Positions 12,291 through 25,535 of a stretch of 64,000 bases of DNA are shown here, piece by piece. Origin of the DNA: Hydractinia symbiolongicarpus (lineage: Eukaryota; Cnidaria; Hydrozoa; Anthoathecata; Hydractiniidae); contig NC_079885.1 of the NCBI RefSeq assembly GCF_029227915.1, forward strand, positions 2,108,001 through 2,172,000. The letters run 5' to 3'. A program made the position numbers and the translations under genes. The notes beneath the pieces were generated by a model. It did not search any database. It was not told where the DNA came from and saw only the letters and a list, made by a program, of their open reading frames with translations. Numbering within the stretch: position 1 is the stretch's first letter; the number at the start of each line of letters is the position of its first letter.

Positions 12291-13585
12291 ATTAAACTTC
12301 TTTTATTCAGCGTCTCATCAAAAATGAAAACATTTTTGAAAACTACAAGACTCATACGTTTTAGTGGTGAAAAAATAATTTAAAAATTCGTTCGGGAAAT
12401 GAGTTTACTCACTGGGTACTTTCCTTGTATACTTTTCACTATACGGGCCGAGTCCGGGATTTACCGGAAATCGCGGGTTTTCGTTTGCCGGCGATTAAAC
12501 TTCTTTTATTCAGCGTCTCATCAAAAATGAAAACATTTTTAAAAACTACAAGTCTCATGGGCTTTAGTGGAGAAATAATAATTTAAAAAATCGTTTGTGA
12601 AATGAGTTTACTCCCTGGGTACTTTCTTTGTATACTTTTGACTATACGAGCCGAGTCCAGGATTTACGGGAAATCGCAGGTTTTCGTTTGCCGGCGATTA
12701 AACTTCTTTTATTCAGCGTCTCATCAAAAATGAAAACATTTTTGAAAACTACAAGTCTTATGCGTTTTAGTGGTAAAAAAATAATTTAAAAAATCGTTCA
12801 GGAAATGAGTTTACCACCTGGGTACTTTCTTTGTATACTTTTGACTATACGGGCCGAGTCCAGGATTTACGGGAAATCGCAGGTTTTCGTTTGCCGGCGA
12901 TTAAACTTCTTTTATTCAGCGTCTCATCAAAAATGAAAACATTTTTGAAAACTACAAGACTCATACGTTTTAGTGGTGAAAAAATAATTTAAAAATTCGT
13001 TCGGGAAATGAGTTTACTCACTGGGTACTTTGCTTGTATACTTTTCACTATACGGGCCGAGTCCGGGATTTACCGGAAATCGCGGGTTTTCGTTTGCCGG
13101 CGATTAAACTTCTTTTATTCAGCGTCTCATCAAAAATGAAAACATTTTTAAAAACTACAAGTCTCATGGGCTTTAGTGGAGAAATAATAATTTAAAAAAT
13201 CGTTTGTGAAATGAGTTTACTCCCTGGGTACTTTCTTTGTATACTTTTGACTATACGGGCCAAGTCCTGGATTTACGGGAAATCGCAGGTTTTCGTTTGC
13301 CGGCGATTAAACTTCTTTTATTCAGCGTCTCATCAAAAATAAAAACATTTTTAAAAACTACAAGTCTCATGCGTTTTAGTGGTGAAAAAGTAATTTAAAA
13401 AATCGTTCGGGAATTGAGTTTACTCCCTGGGTACTTTCTTTGTATACTTTTGACTATACGGGCCAAGCCCAGGATTTACGGGAAATCGCGGGTTTTCGTT
13501 TGCCGGCAATAAAACTTCTTTTATTCAGCGTCTCATCAAAAATGAAAACATTTTTAAAAACTACAAGTCTTATGCGTTTTAGTGG
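12291..13585 (+). repeat. 7-mer duplication, copy 2
   Basis: Matches 10,870-12,165 at an offset of 1,420 bp, including TTTGCTTG (near 13,028) and CAAAAATAAAAACATTT (near 13,337). The domain III-like tract that ends copy 1 is absent at the corresponding end here, where ordinary A-type units continue. Confidence 0.8.
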
Positions 13586-16500
13586 TGAAAAAATAATTTA
13601 AAAAATCGTTCTGGAAATGAGTTTACTCCCTGGGTACTTTCTTTGTATACTTTTGTCTATACGGGCCGAGTCCGGGATTTACGGAAAATCGCATGTTTTC
13701 GTTTGCCGGCGATTAAACTGTTTTTATTCAGCGTCTTATCAAAAATGAAAACATTCTTTAAAACTACAAGTCTCATGCGTTTTAGTGGCGAAATAATAAT
13801 TTAAAAAATCGTTTGGGAAATGAGTTTACTCCCTGGGTACTTTCTTTGTATACTTGTGATTATACGGGCCGAGTCCAGGATTTACGGGAAATCGCAGGTT
13901 TTCGTTTGCCGGCGATAAAACTTCTTTTATTCAGCGTCTCATCAAAAATGAAAACATTTTTAAAAACTACAAGTCTTATGCGTTTTAGTGGTGAAAAAAT
14001 AATTTAAAAAATCGTTCTGGAAATGAGTTTACTCACAGGGTACTTTCTTTGTATACATTCGACTATACGGGCCAAGCCGGGATTTACGGGATATCGCGGG
14101 TTTTCGTTTTCCGGCGATTAAACCTCTTTCATTAAGCGTCTCATCAAAAATGAAAACATTTTTGAAAACTACAAGTCTCATGCGTTTTAGTGGTGAAAAA
14201 AAATTTAAAAAATCGTTCGGGAAATGAGTTTACTCCCTGGGTACTTTCTTTGTATACATTCGACTATACGGGCCAAGCCCCGGATTTACGGGAAAACGCG
14301 GGATTTCGTTTGCCGGTGATTAAACCTCTTTCATTAAGCGTCTCATCAAAAATGAAAACATTTTTGAAAACTACAAGTGTCATGCGTTTTAGTGGTGAAA
14401 AAAAAATTTAAAAAATCGTTCGGGAAATGAGTTTACTCCCTGGGTACTTTCTTTGTATACATTCGACTATACGGGCCAAGCCCCGGATTTACGGGAAAAC
14501 GCGGGATTTCGTTTGCCGGCGATTAAACCTCTTTCATTAAGCGTCTCATCAAAAATGAAAACATTTTTGAATACTACAAGGCTCATGCGTTTTAGTAGTG
14601 AAAAAATAATTGAAAAAATCGTTCGGGAAATAAGTTTACTCACTGGGTACTTTCTTTGTATACTTTTGACTATACGGGCCGAGTCCGGGATTTACGGGAA
14701 ATCGCGGGTTTTCGTTTGCCGGCGATTAAACTTCTTTTATTCAGCGTCTCATCAAAAATGAAAACATTTTTAAAAACTACAAGTTTTATGGGTTTTAGTG
14801 GTGAAAAAATAATTTAAAAAATCGTTCTGGAAATGAGTTTACTCTCTGGGTTCTTTCTTTGTATACTTTAACTATACGGGCCGAGTCCGGGATTTAGGGA
14901 AATCGCAGGTTTTCGTTTGCCGGCGATTAAACTGCTTTTATTCAGCGTCTCATCAAAAATGAAAACATTTTGGAAAACTACAAGTCTCATGCGTTTTAGT
15001 TGTAAAAAAATAATTTAAAAAATCGTTCGGGAAATGAGTTTACTCACTGCGTACTCTCCTTGTATACTTTTAACTATACGGGCCGAGTCCGGGATTTACG
15101 GAAAATCGCGGGTTTTCGTTTGCCGGCGATTAAAGTTCTTTTATTCAGCGTCTTATCAAAAATGAAAACATTTTTAAAAACTACAAGTCTCATGGGCTTT
15201 AGTGGTGAAATAATAATTTAAAAATCGTTTGGGAAATGAGTTTACTCCCTGGGTACTTTCTTTGTATACTTTTGACTATACGGCCGAGTCCAGGATTTAC
15301 GGGAAATCGCAGGTTTTCGTTTGCCGGCGATTAAACTTTTTTTATTCAGCGTCTCATCAAAAATGAAAACATTTTTAAAAACTACAAGTCTCATGCGTTT
15401 TAGTGGTGAAAAAGTAATTTAAAAAATCGTTCGGGAAATGAGTTTACTCCCTGGGTACTTTCTTTGTATACTTTTGACTATACGGGCCAAGCCCGGGATT
15501 TACGGGAAATCGCGGGTTTTCGTTTGCCGGCAATTAAACTTCTTTTATTCAGCGTCTCATCAAAAATGAAAACATTTTTAAAAACTACAAGTCTTATCCG
15601 TTTTAGTGGTGAAAAAATAATTTAAAAAATCGTTCTGGAAATGAGTTTACTCCCTGGGTACTTTCTTTGTATACTTTTGACTATACGGGCCGAGTCCGGG
15701 ATTTACGGGAAATCGCAGGTTTTCGTTTGCCGGCGATTAAACCTCTTTCATTAAGCGTCTCATCAAAAATGAAAACATTTTTAAAAACTACAAGTCTCAT
15801 GCGTTTTAGTGGTGAAAAAAAGATTTAAAAAATCGTTCGGGAAATGAGTTTACTCCCTGGGTACTTTCTTTGTATACATTCGACTATACGGGCCAAGCCC
15901 CGGATTTACGGGAAAACGCGGGATTTCGTTTGCCGGCGATTAAACCTCTTTCATTAAGCGTCTCATCAAAAATGAAAACATTTTTGAAAACTACAAGTGT
16001 CATGCGTTTTAGTGATGAAAAAAAAATTTAAAAAATCGTTCGGGAAATGAGTTTGCTCCCTGGGTACTTTCTTTGTATACATTCGACTATACGGGCCAAG
16101 CCCCGGATTTACGGGAAAACGCGGGATTTCGTTTGCCGGCGATTAAACCTCTTTCATTAAGCGTCTCATCAAAAATGAAAAAATTTTTAAAAACTACAAG
16201 TCTCATGCGTTTTAGTGGTGAAATAATAATTTAAAAAATCGTTCTGGAAATGAGTTTACTCACAGGGTACTTTCTTTGTATACATTCGACTATACGTGCC
16301 AAGCCCGGGATTTACGGGAAATCGCGGGTTTTCGTTTGCCGGCAATTAAACTTCTTTTATTCAGGGTCTCATCAAAAATAAAAACATTTTTGAAAACTAC
16401 AAGTCTCATGCGTTTTAGTGGTGAAAAAATAATTTAAAAAATCGTTCGGGAAATGAGTTTACTCCCTGGGTACTTTTTTGTATACTTTTGACTATACGGG

Positions 16501-16808
16501 CCAAGCCGGGATTTACGGGAAAGCGCGGGTTTTCGTTTGCTGGCGATTAAACTTCTTTTATTCAGCGTCTCATCAAAAATGAAAACATTTTTAAAAACTA
16601 CAAGTCTTATGCGTTTTAGTGGTGAAAAAATAATTTCAAAAATCGTTCTGGAAATGAGTTTACTCACAGGGTACTTTCTTTGTATACATTCGACTATACG
16701 TGCCAAGTCCGGGATTTACGGGAAATCGCGGGTTTTCGTTTGCCGGCGATTAAACTGCTTTTATTCAGCGTCTCATCAAAAATGAAAACATTTTTGAAAA
16801 CTACAAGT
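12757..16808 (+). repeat. 4.05-kb (about 20-mer) tandem duplication, copy 1
   Basis: Matches 16,809-20,660, first at +4,052 bp and then at +3,850 bp after about 16.0 kb. Shared rare units include TTTACCACCTGGG (12,803 and 16,855), TTGTGATTATACGG (13,853 and 17,905), the GAAAACGCGGG units (14,290 and 18,342) and ACATTTTGGAAAAC (about 14,970 and 19,020). The copy straddles the domain I/II boundary. Confidence 0.85.
14057..14072 (+). other. CENP-B-box-like motif, one base short (first of many)
   Basis: B-type units contain ATTCGACTATACGGGC. The known CENP-B box core is TTCG, four bases, A, two bases, CGGG. Here TTCG (14,058-14,061) and CGGG (14,068-14,071) flank A with the same two-base right spacer but only three bases on the left. 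A-type units have TTTG instead of TTCG. The motif recurs in most B-type units of domains II and III. Binding is not shown, and a chance match is possible. Confidence 0.3.
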
Positions 16809-19800
16809 CTTATGCGTTTTAGTGGTAAAAAAATAATTTAAAAAATCGTTCAGGAAATGAGTTTACCACCTGGGTACTTTCTTTGTATACTTTTGACTAT
16901 ACGGGCCGAGTCCAGGATTTACGGGAAATCGCAGGTTTTCGTTTGCCGGCGATTAAACTTCTTTTATTCAGCGTCTCATCAAAAATGAAAATATTTTTGA
17001 AAACTACAAGACTCATACGTTTTAGTGGTGAAAAAATAATTTAAAAATTCGTTCGGGAAATGAGTTTACTCACTGGGTACTTTCCTTGTATACTTTTCAC
17101 TATACGGGCCGAGTCCGGGATTTACCGGAAATCGCGGGTTTTCGTTTGCCGGCGATTAAACTTCTTTTATTCAGCGTCTCATCAAAAATGAAAACATTTT
17201 TAAAAACTACAAGTCTCATGGGCTTTAGTGGAGAAATAATAATTTAAAAAATCGTTTGTGAAATGAGTTTACTCCCTGGGTACTTTCTTTGTATACTTTT
17301 GACTATACGGGCCAAGTCCTGGATTTACGGGAAATCGCAGGTTTTCGTTTGCCGGCGATTAAACTTCTTTTATTCAGCGTCTCATCAAAAATGAAAACAT
17401 TTTTAAAAACTACAAGTCTCATGCGTTTTAGTGGTGAAAAAGTAATTTAAAAAATCGTTCGGGAAATGAGTTTACTCCCTGGGTACTTTCTTTGTATACT
17501 TTTGACTATACGGGCCAAGCCCAGGATTTACGGGAAATCGCGGGTTTTCGTTTGCCGGCAATTAAACTTCTTTTATTCAGCGTCTCATCAAAAATGAAAA
17601 CATTTTTAAAAACTACAAGTCTTATGCGTTTTAGTGGTGAAAAAATAATTTAAAAAATCGTTCTGGAAATGAGTTTACTCCATGGGTACTTTCTTTGTAT
17701 ACTTTTGTCTATACGGGCCGAGTCCGGGATTTACGGAAAATCGCATGTTTTCGTTTGCCGGCGATTAAACTGTTTTTATTCAGCGTCTTATCAAAAATGA
17801 AAACATTCTTTAAAACTACAAGTCTCATGCGTTTTAGTGGCGAAATAATAATTTAAAAAATCGTTTGGGAAATGAGTTTACTCCCTGGGTACTTTCTTTG
17901 TATACTTGTGATTATACGGGCCGAGTCCAGGATTTACGGGAAATCGCAGGTTTTCGTTTGCCGGCGATAAATCTTCTTTTATTCAGCGTCTCATCAAAAA
18001 TGAAAACATTTTTAAAAACTACAAGTCTTATGCGTTTTAGTGGTGAAAAAATAATTTAAAAAATCGTTCTGGAAATGAGTTTACTCACAGGGTACTTTCT
18101 TTGTATACATTCGACTATACGGGCCAAGCCGGGATTTACGGGAAATCGCGGGTTTTCGTTTTCCGGCGATTAAACCTCTTTCATTAAGCGTCTCATCAAA
18201 AATGAAAACATTTTTGAAAACTACAAGTCTCATGCGTTTTAGTGGTGAAAAAAAATTTAAAAAATCGTTCGGGAAATGAGTTTACTCCCTGGGTACTTTC
18301 TTTGTATACATTCGACTATACGGGCCAAGCCCCGGATTTACGGGAAAACGCGGGATTTCGTTTGCCGGTGATTAAACCTCTTTCATTAAGCGTCTCATCA
18401 AAAATGAAAACATTTTTGAAAACTACAAGTGTCATGCGTTTTAGTGGTGAAAAAAAAATTTAAAAAATCGTTCGGGAAATGAGTTTACTCCCTGGGTACT
18501 TTCTTTGTATACATTCGACTATACGGGCCAAGCCCCGGATTTACGGGAAAACGCGGGATTTCGTTTGCCGGCGATTAAACCTCTTTCATTAAGCGTCTCA
18601 TCAAAAATGAAAACATTTTTGAATACTACAAGGCTCATGCGTTTTAGTAGTGAAAAAATAATTGAAAAAATCGTTCGGGAAATGAGTTTACTCACTGGGT
18701 ACTTTCTTTGTATACTTTTGACTACACGGGCCGATTCCGGGATTTACGGGAAATCGCGGGTTTTCGTTTGCCGGCGATTAAACTTCTTTTATTCAGCGTC
18801 TCATCAAAAATGAAAACATTTTTAAAAACTACAAGTTTTATGGGTTTTAGTGGTGAAAAAATAATTTAAAAAATCGTTCTGGAAATGAGTTTACTCTCTG
18901 GGTTCTTTCTTTGTATACTTTAATTATACGGGCCGAGTCCGGGATTTAGGGAAATCGCAGGTTTTCGTTTGCCGGCGATTAAACTGCTTTTATTCAGCGT
19001 CTCATCAAAAATGAAAACATTTTGGAAAACTACAAGTCTCATGCGTTTTAGTTGTAAAAAAATAATTTAAAAAATCGTTCGGGAAATGAGTTTACTCACT
19101 GCGTACTCTCCTTGTATACTTTTAACTATACGGGCCGAGTCCGGGATTTACGGAAAATCGCGGGTTTTCGTTTGCCGGCGATTAAAGTTCTTTTATTCAG
19201 CGTCTTATCAAAAATGAAAACATTTTTAAAAACTACAAGTCTCATGGGCTTTAGTGGTGAAATAATAATTTAAAAATCGTTTGGGAAATGAGTTTACTCC
19301 CTGGGTACTTTCTTTGTATACTTTTGACTATACGGGCCGAGTCCAGGATTTACGGGAAATCGCAGGTTTTCGTTTGCCGGCGATTAAACTTTTTTTATTC
19401 AGCGTCTCATCAAAAATGAAAACATTTTTAAAAACTACAAGTCTCATGCGTTTTAGTGGTGAAAAAGTAATTTAAAAAATCGTTCGGGAAATGAGTTTAC
19501 TCCCTGGGTACTTTCTCTGTATACTTTTGACTATACGGGCCAAGCCCGGGATTTACGGGAAATCGCGGGTTTTCGTTTGCCGGCAATTAAACTTCTTTTA
19601 TTCAGCGTCTCATCAAAAATGAAAACATTTTTAAAAACTACAAGTCTTATCCGTTTTAGTGGTGAAAAAATAATTTAAAAAATCGTTCTGGAAATGAGTT
19701 TACTCCCTGGGTACTTTCTTTGTATACTTTTGACTATACGGGCCGAGTCCGGGATTTACGGGAAATCGCAGGTTTTCGTTTGCCGGCGATTAAACCTCTT

Positions 19801-20660
19801 TCATTAAGCGTCTCATCAAAAATGAAAACATTTTTAAAAACTACAAGTCTCATGCGTTTTAGTGGTGAAAAAAAGATTTAAAAAATCGTTCGGGAAATGA
19901 GTTTACTCCCTGGGTACTTTCTTTGTATACATTCGACTATACGGGCCAAGCCCCGGATTTACGGGAAAACGCGGGATTTCGTTTGCCGGCGATTAAACCT
20001 CTTTCATTAAGCGTCTCATCAAAAATGAAAACATTTTTGAAAACTACAAGTCTCATGCGTTTTAGTGGTGAAATAATAATTTAAAAAATCGTTCTGGAAA
20101 TGAGTTTACTCACAGGGTACTTTCTTTGTATACATTCGACTATACGTGCCAAGCCCGGGATTTACGGGAAATCGCGGGTTTTCGTTTGCCGGCAATTAAA
20201 CTTCTTTTATTCAGGGTCTCATCAAAAATAAAAACATTTTTGAAAACTACAAGTCTCATGCGTTTTAGTGGTGAAAAAATAATTTAAAAAATCGTTCGGG
20301 AAATGAGTTTACTCCCTGGGTACTTTTTTGTATACTTTTGACTATACGGGCCAAGCAGGGATTTACGGGAAAGCGCGGGTTTTCGTTTGCTGGCGATTAA
20401 ACTTCTTTTATTCAGCGTCTCATCAAAAATGAAAACATTTTTAAAAACTACAAGTCTTATGCGTTTTAGTGGTGAAAAAATAATTTCAAAAATCGTTCTG
20501 GAAATGAGTTTACTCACAGGGTACTTTCTTTGTATACATTCGACTATACGTGCCAAGTCCGGGATTTACGGGAAATCGCGGGTTTTCGTTTGCCGGCGAT
20601 TAAACTGCTTTTATTCAGCGTCTCATCAAAAATGAAAACATTTTTGAAAACTACAAGTCT
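16809..20660 (+). repeat. 4.05-kb tandem duplication, copy 2 (one unit shorter)
   Basis: Second copy of 12,757-16,808. One of two adjacent CCCCGGATTTACGGG units present at about 15,840-16,240 in copy 1 is missing here, which reduces the offset by 202 bp. The junction is visible where CTGCTTTT just upstream of 16,809 replaces the CTTCTTTT of the corresponding site near 12,705. The end is visible where CTCATGCG replaces CTTATGCG near 20,660. Confidence 0.85.
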
Positions 20661-21499
20661 CATGCGTTTTAGTGGTGAAAAAATAATTTAAAAAATCGTT
20701 CGGGAAATGAGTTTACTCCCTGGGTACTTTCTTTGTATGCTTTTGACTATACGGGCCAAGCCGGGATTTACGGGAAAGCGCGGGTTTTCGTTTGCCGGCG
20801 ATTAAACTTTTTTTATTCAGTATCTCATCAAAAATGAAAACATTTTTAAAAACTACAAGTCTCATGCGTTTTAGTGGTGAAAAAGTAATTTAAAAAATCG
20901 TTCGGGAAATGAGTTTACTCCCTGGGTACTTTCTTTGTATACTTTTGACTATACGGGCCAAGCCCGGGATTTACGGGAAATCGCGGGTTTTCGTTTGCCG
21001 GCAATTAAACTTCTTTTATTCAGCGTCTCATCAAAAATGAAAACATTTTTAAAAACTACAAGTCTTATCCGTCTTAGTGGTGAAAAAATAATTTAAAAAA
21101 TCGTTCTGGAAATGAGTTTACTCCCTGCGTACTTTCTTTGTATACTTTTGACTATACGGGCCAAGCCGGGATTTACGGGAAATCGCGGGTTTTAGTTTGC
21201 CGGCGATTAAACTTCTTTTATTCACCGTCTCATCAAAAATGAAAACATTTTTAAAAACTACAAGTCTCACGGGCTTTAGTGGTGAAAAAATAATTTAAAA
21301 AATCGTTCTGGAAATGAATTTACTCACAGGGAACTTTCTTTGTATACATTCGACTATACGTGCCAAGCCCGGGATTTACGGGAAATCGCGGGTTTTCGTT
21401 TGCCGGCGATTAAACTTCTTTTTATTCAGGGTCTCATCAAAAATGAAAACATTTTTGAAAACTACAAGTCTCATGCGTTTTAGTGGTGAAAAAATAATT
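20661..21499 (+). repeat. Ordinary domain II units between duplications
   Basis: About four satellite units that do not belong to a clear duplicated block. They carry private changes such as GTATGCTTTTGAC near 20,737, CATCCGTCTTAG near 21,067 and CAGGGAACTTTC near 21,327. Nothing else was seen here. Confidence 0.75.
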
Positions 21500-23520
21500 T
21501 AAAAAATCGTTCGGGAAATGAGTTTACTCCCTGGGTATTTTTTTTGTATACTTCTGACTACACGGGCCAAGCCGGGATTTACGGGAAAGCGCGGGTTTTC
21601 GTTTGCCGGCGATTAAACTTCTTTTATTCAGCGTCTCATCACAAATGAAAACATTTTTAAAAACTACAAGTCTTATGCGTTTTAGTGGTGAAAAAATAAT
21701 TTCAAAAATCGTTCTGGAAATGAGTTTACTCACAGGGTACTTTCTTTGTATACATTCGACTATACGTGCCAAGCCCGGGATTTACGGGAAATCGCGGGTT
21801 TTCGTTTGCCGGCGATTAAACTGCTTTTATTCAGCGTCTCATCAAAAATAAAAACATTTTTGAAAACTACAAGTCTCATGCGTTTTAGTGGTGAAAAAAT
21901 AATTTAAAAAATCGTCCGGGAAATGAGTTTACTCCCTGGGTACTTTCTTTGTATACTTTTGACTATACGGGCCAAGCCGGGATTTACGGGAAAGCGCGGG
22001 TTTTCGTTTGCCGGCGATTAAACTTCTTTTATTCAGCGTCTCATCAAAAATGAAAACATTTTTAAAAACTACAAGTCTTATGCGTTTTAGTGGTGAAAAA
22101 ATAATTTAAAAAATCGTTCTGGAAATGAGTTTACTCACAGGGTACTTTTTTTGTATACATTCGACTATACGTGCCAAGCCCGGGATTTACGGGAAATCGC
22201 GGGTTTTCGTTTGCCGGCGATTAAACTGCTTTTATTCAGCGTCTCATCAAAAATGAAAACATTTTTGAAAACTACAAGTCTCATGCGTTTTAATGGTGAA
22301 AAAATAATTTAAAAATCGTTCGGGAAATGAAATTACTTCCTGGGTACTTTCTTTGTATACTTTTGACTATACGGGCCGAGTCCGGGATTTACGGGAAATC
22401 GCGGATTTTCGTTTGCCGGCGATTAAACTTTTTTTATTCAGCGTCCCATCAAATATGAAAATATTTTTGAAAACTACAAGTCTCATGCGTTTAGTGGTAA
22501 AAAAATAATATAAAAAATCGTTCTGGAAATGAGTTGACTCCCTGGGTACTTTCTTTGTATACATTCGACTATACGGGCCAAGCCCTGGATTTACGGGAAA
22601 TCGCGGGTTTTCGTTTGCCGGCGATTAAACTTCTTTTATTCAGCGTCTCATCAAAAATGAAAACATTTTTAAAAACTACAAGTCTTATGCGTTTTAGTGG
22701 TGAAAAAATAATTTAAAAAATCGTTCTGGAAATGAGTTTACTCACAGGGTACTTTCTTTGTATACATTCGACTATACGGGCCAAGCCCGGGATTTACGGG
22801 AAATCGCGGGTTTTCGTTTTCCGGCGATTAATCCTCTTTCATTAAGCGTCTCATCTAAAATGAAAACATTTTTGAAAGCTACAAGTCTCATGCGTTTTAG
22901 TGGTGAAAAAATAATTTAAAAAATCGTTCGGGAAATGAGTTTACTCCCTGGGTACTTTCTTTGTATACTTTTGACTATACGGGCCAAGCCAGGATTTATG
23001 GGAAAGCGCGGGTTTTCGTTTGCCCGCGATTAAACTTCTTTTATTCAGCGTCTCATCAAAAATGAAAACATTTTTAAAAACTACAAGTCTTATGCGTTTT
23101 AGTGGTGAAAAAATAATTTAAAAAATCGTTCGGGAAATGAGTTTACTACCTGGGTACTTTCTTTGTATACTTTTGACTATACGGGCCGAGTCAGGGATTT
23201 ACGGAAATCGCAGGTTTTCGTTTGGCGGCGATTAAACTGCTTTTATTCAGCGTCTCATCAAAAATGAAAACATTTTTGAAAACTACAAGTCTCATGCGTT
23301 GTAGTGGTGAAAAAATAATTTAAAAAATCGTTCGAGAAATGAGTTTACTCCCTGGGTACTTTCTTTGTATACTTTTGACTATACGGGCCGACTCCAGGAT
23401 TTACGGGAAATCGTAGGTTTTCGTGTGCCGGCGATTAAACTTCTTTTATTCAGCGTCTCATCAAAAATGACAACATTTTTAAAAACTACAAGTCTCATGC
23501 GTTTTAGTGGTGAAAAAATA
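21500..23520 (+). repeat. 2.02-kb (10-mer) tandem duplication, copy 1
   Basis: Repeated at +2,024 bp. Shared rare changes include ACTACACGGGCC near 21,558, ATGAAATTACTTCC near 22,328, ATGCGTTTAGTGGT near 22,486, GAGTTGACTCC near 22,531, TGCCCGCGATT near 23,021 and ATGACAACATT near 23,467. Confidence 0.85.
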
Positions 23521-25535
23521 ATTTAAAAAATCGTTCGGGAAATGAGTTTACTCCCTGGGTACTTTTTTTGTATACTTTTGACTACACGGGCCAAGCCGGG
23601 ATTTACGGGAAAGCGCGGGTTTTCGTTTGCCGGCGATTAAACTTCTTTTATTCAGCGTCTCATCAAAAATGAAAACATTTTTAAAAACTACAAGTCTTAT
23701 GCGTTTTAGTGGTGAAAAAATAATTTCAAAAATCGTTCTGGAAATGAGTTTACTCACAGGGTACTTTCTTTGTATACATTCGACTATACGTGCCAAGCCC
23801 GGGATTTACGGGAAATCGCGGGTTTTCGTTTGCCGGTGATTAAACTGCTTTTATTCAGCGTCTCATCAAAAATAAAAACATTTTTGAAAACTACAAGTCT
23901 CATGCGTTTTAGTGGTGAAAAAATAATTTAAAAAATCGTCCGGGAAATGAGTTTACTCCCTGGGTACTTTCTTTGTATACTTTTGACTATACGGGCCAAG
24001 CCGGGATTTACGGGAAAGCGCGGGTTTTCGTTTGCCGGCGATTAAACTTCTTTTATTCAGCGTCTCATCAAAAATGAAAACATTTTGAAAAACTACAAGT
24101 CTTATGCGTTTTAGTGGTGAAAAAATAATTTAAAAAATCGTTCTGGAAATGAGTTTACTCACAGGGTACTTTTTTTGTATACATTCGACTATACGTGCCA
24201 AGCCCGGGATTTACGGGAAATCGCGGGTTTTCGTTTGCCGGCGATTAAACTGCTTTTATTCAGCGTCTCATCAAAAATGAAAACATTTTTGAAAACTACA
24301 AGTCTCATGCGTTTTAATGGTGAAAAAATAATTTAAAAATCGTTCGGGAAATGAAATTACTTCCTGGGTACTTTCTTTGTATACTTTTGACTATACGGGC
24401 CGAGTCCGGGATTTACGGGAAATCGCGGATTTTCGTTTGCCGGCGATTAAACTTTTTTTATTCAGCGTCCCATCAAATATGAAAATATTTTTGAAAACTA
24501 CAAGTCTCATGCGTTTAGTGGTAAAAAAATAATATAAAAAATCGTTCTGGAAATGAGTTGACTCCCTGGGTACTTTCTTTGTATACATTCGACTATACGG
24601 GCCAAGCCCTGGATTTACGGGAAATCGCGGGTTTTCGTTTGCCGGCGATTAAACTTCTTTTATTCAGCGTCTCATCAAAAATGAAAACCTTTTTAAAAAC
24701 TACAAGTCTTATGCGTTTTAGTGGTGAAAAAATAATTTAAAAAATCGTTCTGGAAATGAGTTTACTCACAGGGTACTTTCTTTGTATACATTCGACTATA
24801 CGGGCCAAGCCCGGGATTTACGGGAAATCGCGGGTTTTCGTTTTCCGGCGATTAATCCTCTTTCATTAAGCGTCTCATCTAAAATGAAAACATTTTTGAA
24901 AACTACAAGTCTCATGCGTTTTAGTGGTGAAAAAATAATTTAAAAAATCGTTCGGGAAATGAGTTTACTCCCTGGGTACTTTCTTTGTATACTTTTGACT
25001 ATACGGGCCAAGCCAGGATTTACGGGAAAGCGCGGGTTTTCGTTTGCCCGCGATTAAACTTCTTTTATTCAGCGTCTCATCAAAAATGAAAACATTTTTA
25101 AAAACTACAAGTCTTATGCGTTTTAGTGGTGAAAAAATAATTTAAAAAATCGTTCGGGAAATGAGTTTACTACCTGGGTACTTTCTTTGTATACTTTTGA
25201 CTATACGGGCCGAGTCAGGGATTTAGGGAAATCGCAGGTTTTCGTTTGGCGGCGATTAAACTGCTTTTATTCAGCGTCTCATCAAAAATGAAAACATTTT
25301 TGAAAACTACAAGTCTCATGCGTTTTAGTGGTGAAAAATAATTTAAAAAATCGTTCAAGAAATGAGTTTACTCCCTGGGTACTTTCTTTGTATACTTTTG
25401 ACTATACGGGCCGAGTCCAGGATTTACGGGAAATCGTAGGTTTTCGTGTGCCGGCGATTAAACTTCTTTTATTCAGCGTCTCATCAAAAATGACAACATT
25501 TTTAAAAACTACAAGTCTCATGCGTTTTAGTGGTG
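23521..25535 (+). repeat. 2.02-kb (10-mer) tandem duplication, copy 2
   Basis: Carries the same ordered rare changes as 21,500-23,520: ACTACACGGGCC near 23,582, ATGAAATTACTTCC near 24,352, GAGTTGACTCC near 24,555, TGCCCGCGATT at 25,045 and ATGACAACATT near 25,490. A one-base deletion near 25,335 changes the last offset to 2,023. The ATGACAACATT unit is amplified further just downstream, near 25,694 and 25,897. Confidence 0.85.

Larger units (their letters stand above)
1..14021 (+). repeat. Domain I: A-type monomers only
   Basis: Every unit here reads TTTTGAC, TTTTCAC, TTTTAAC or TTGTGAT after GTATAC, with GCCGAGTCCGG and CTTCTTTTATTCAG. The B-type ATTCGAC form is absent except in one short chimeric tract near 12.2 kb. 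Diagnostic sub-variants include CTGTGCCAGCG with CTTCTATTATTCAG, GGGCTTTAGTGG, TTTCACTATACGG with TTTACCGG, and a 207-bp form with a 15-bp internal duplication. No gene or other element was seen in the domain. Confidence 0.85.

Noticed and set aside
16434-16706. Minus-strand open frames of 65-90 codons (also 20,284, 21,524, 23,548, 33,708 and others)
   Set aside because: They are antisense readings of the same monomers, lack any recognisable domain, and appear or vanish with single variants.
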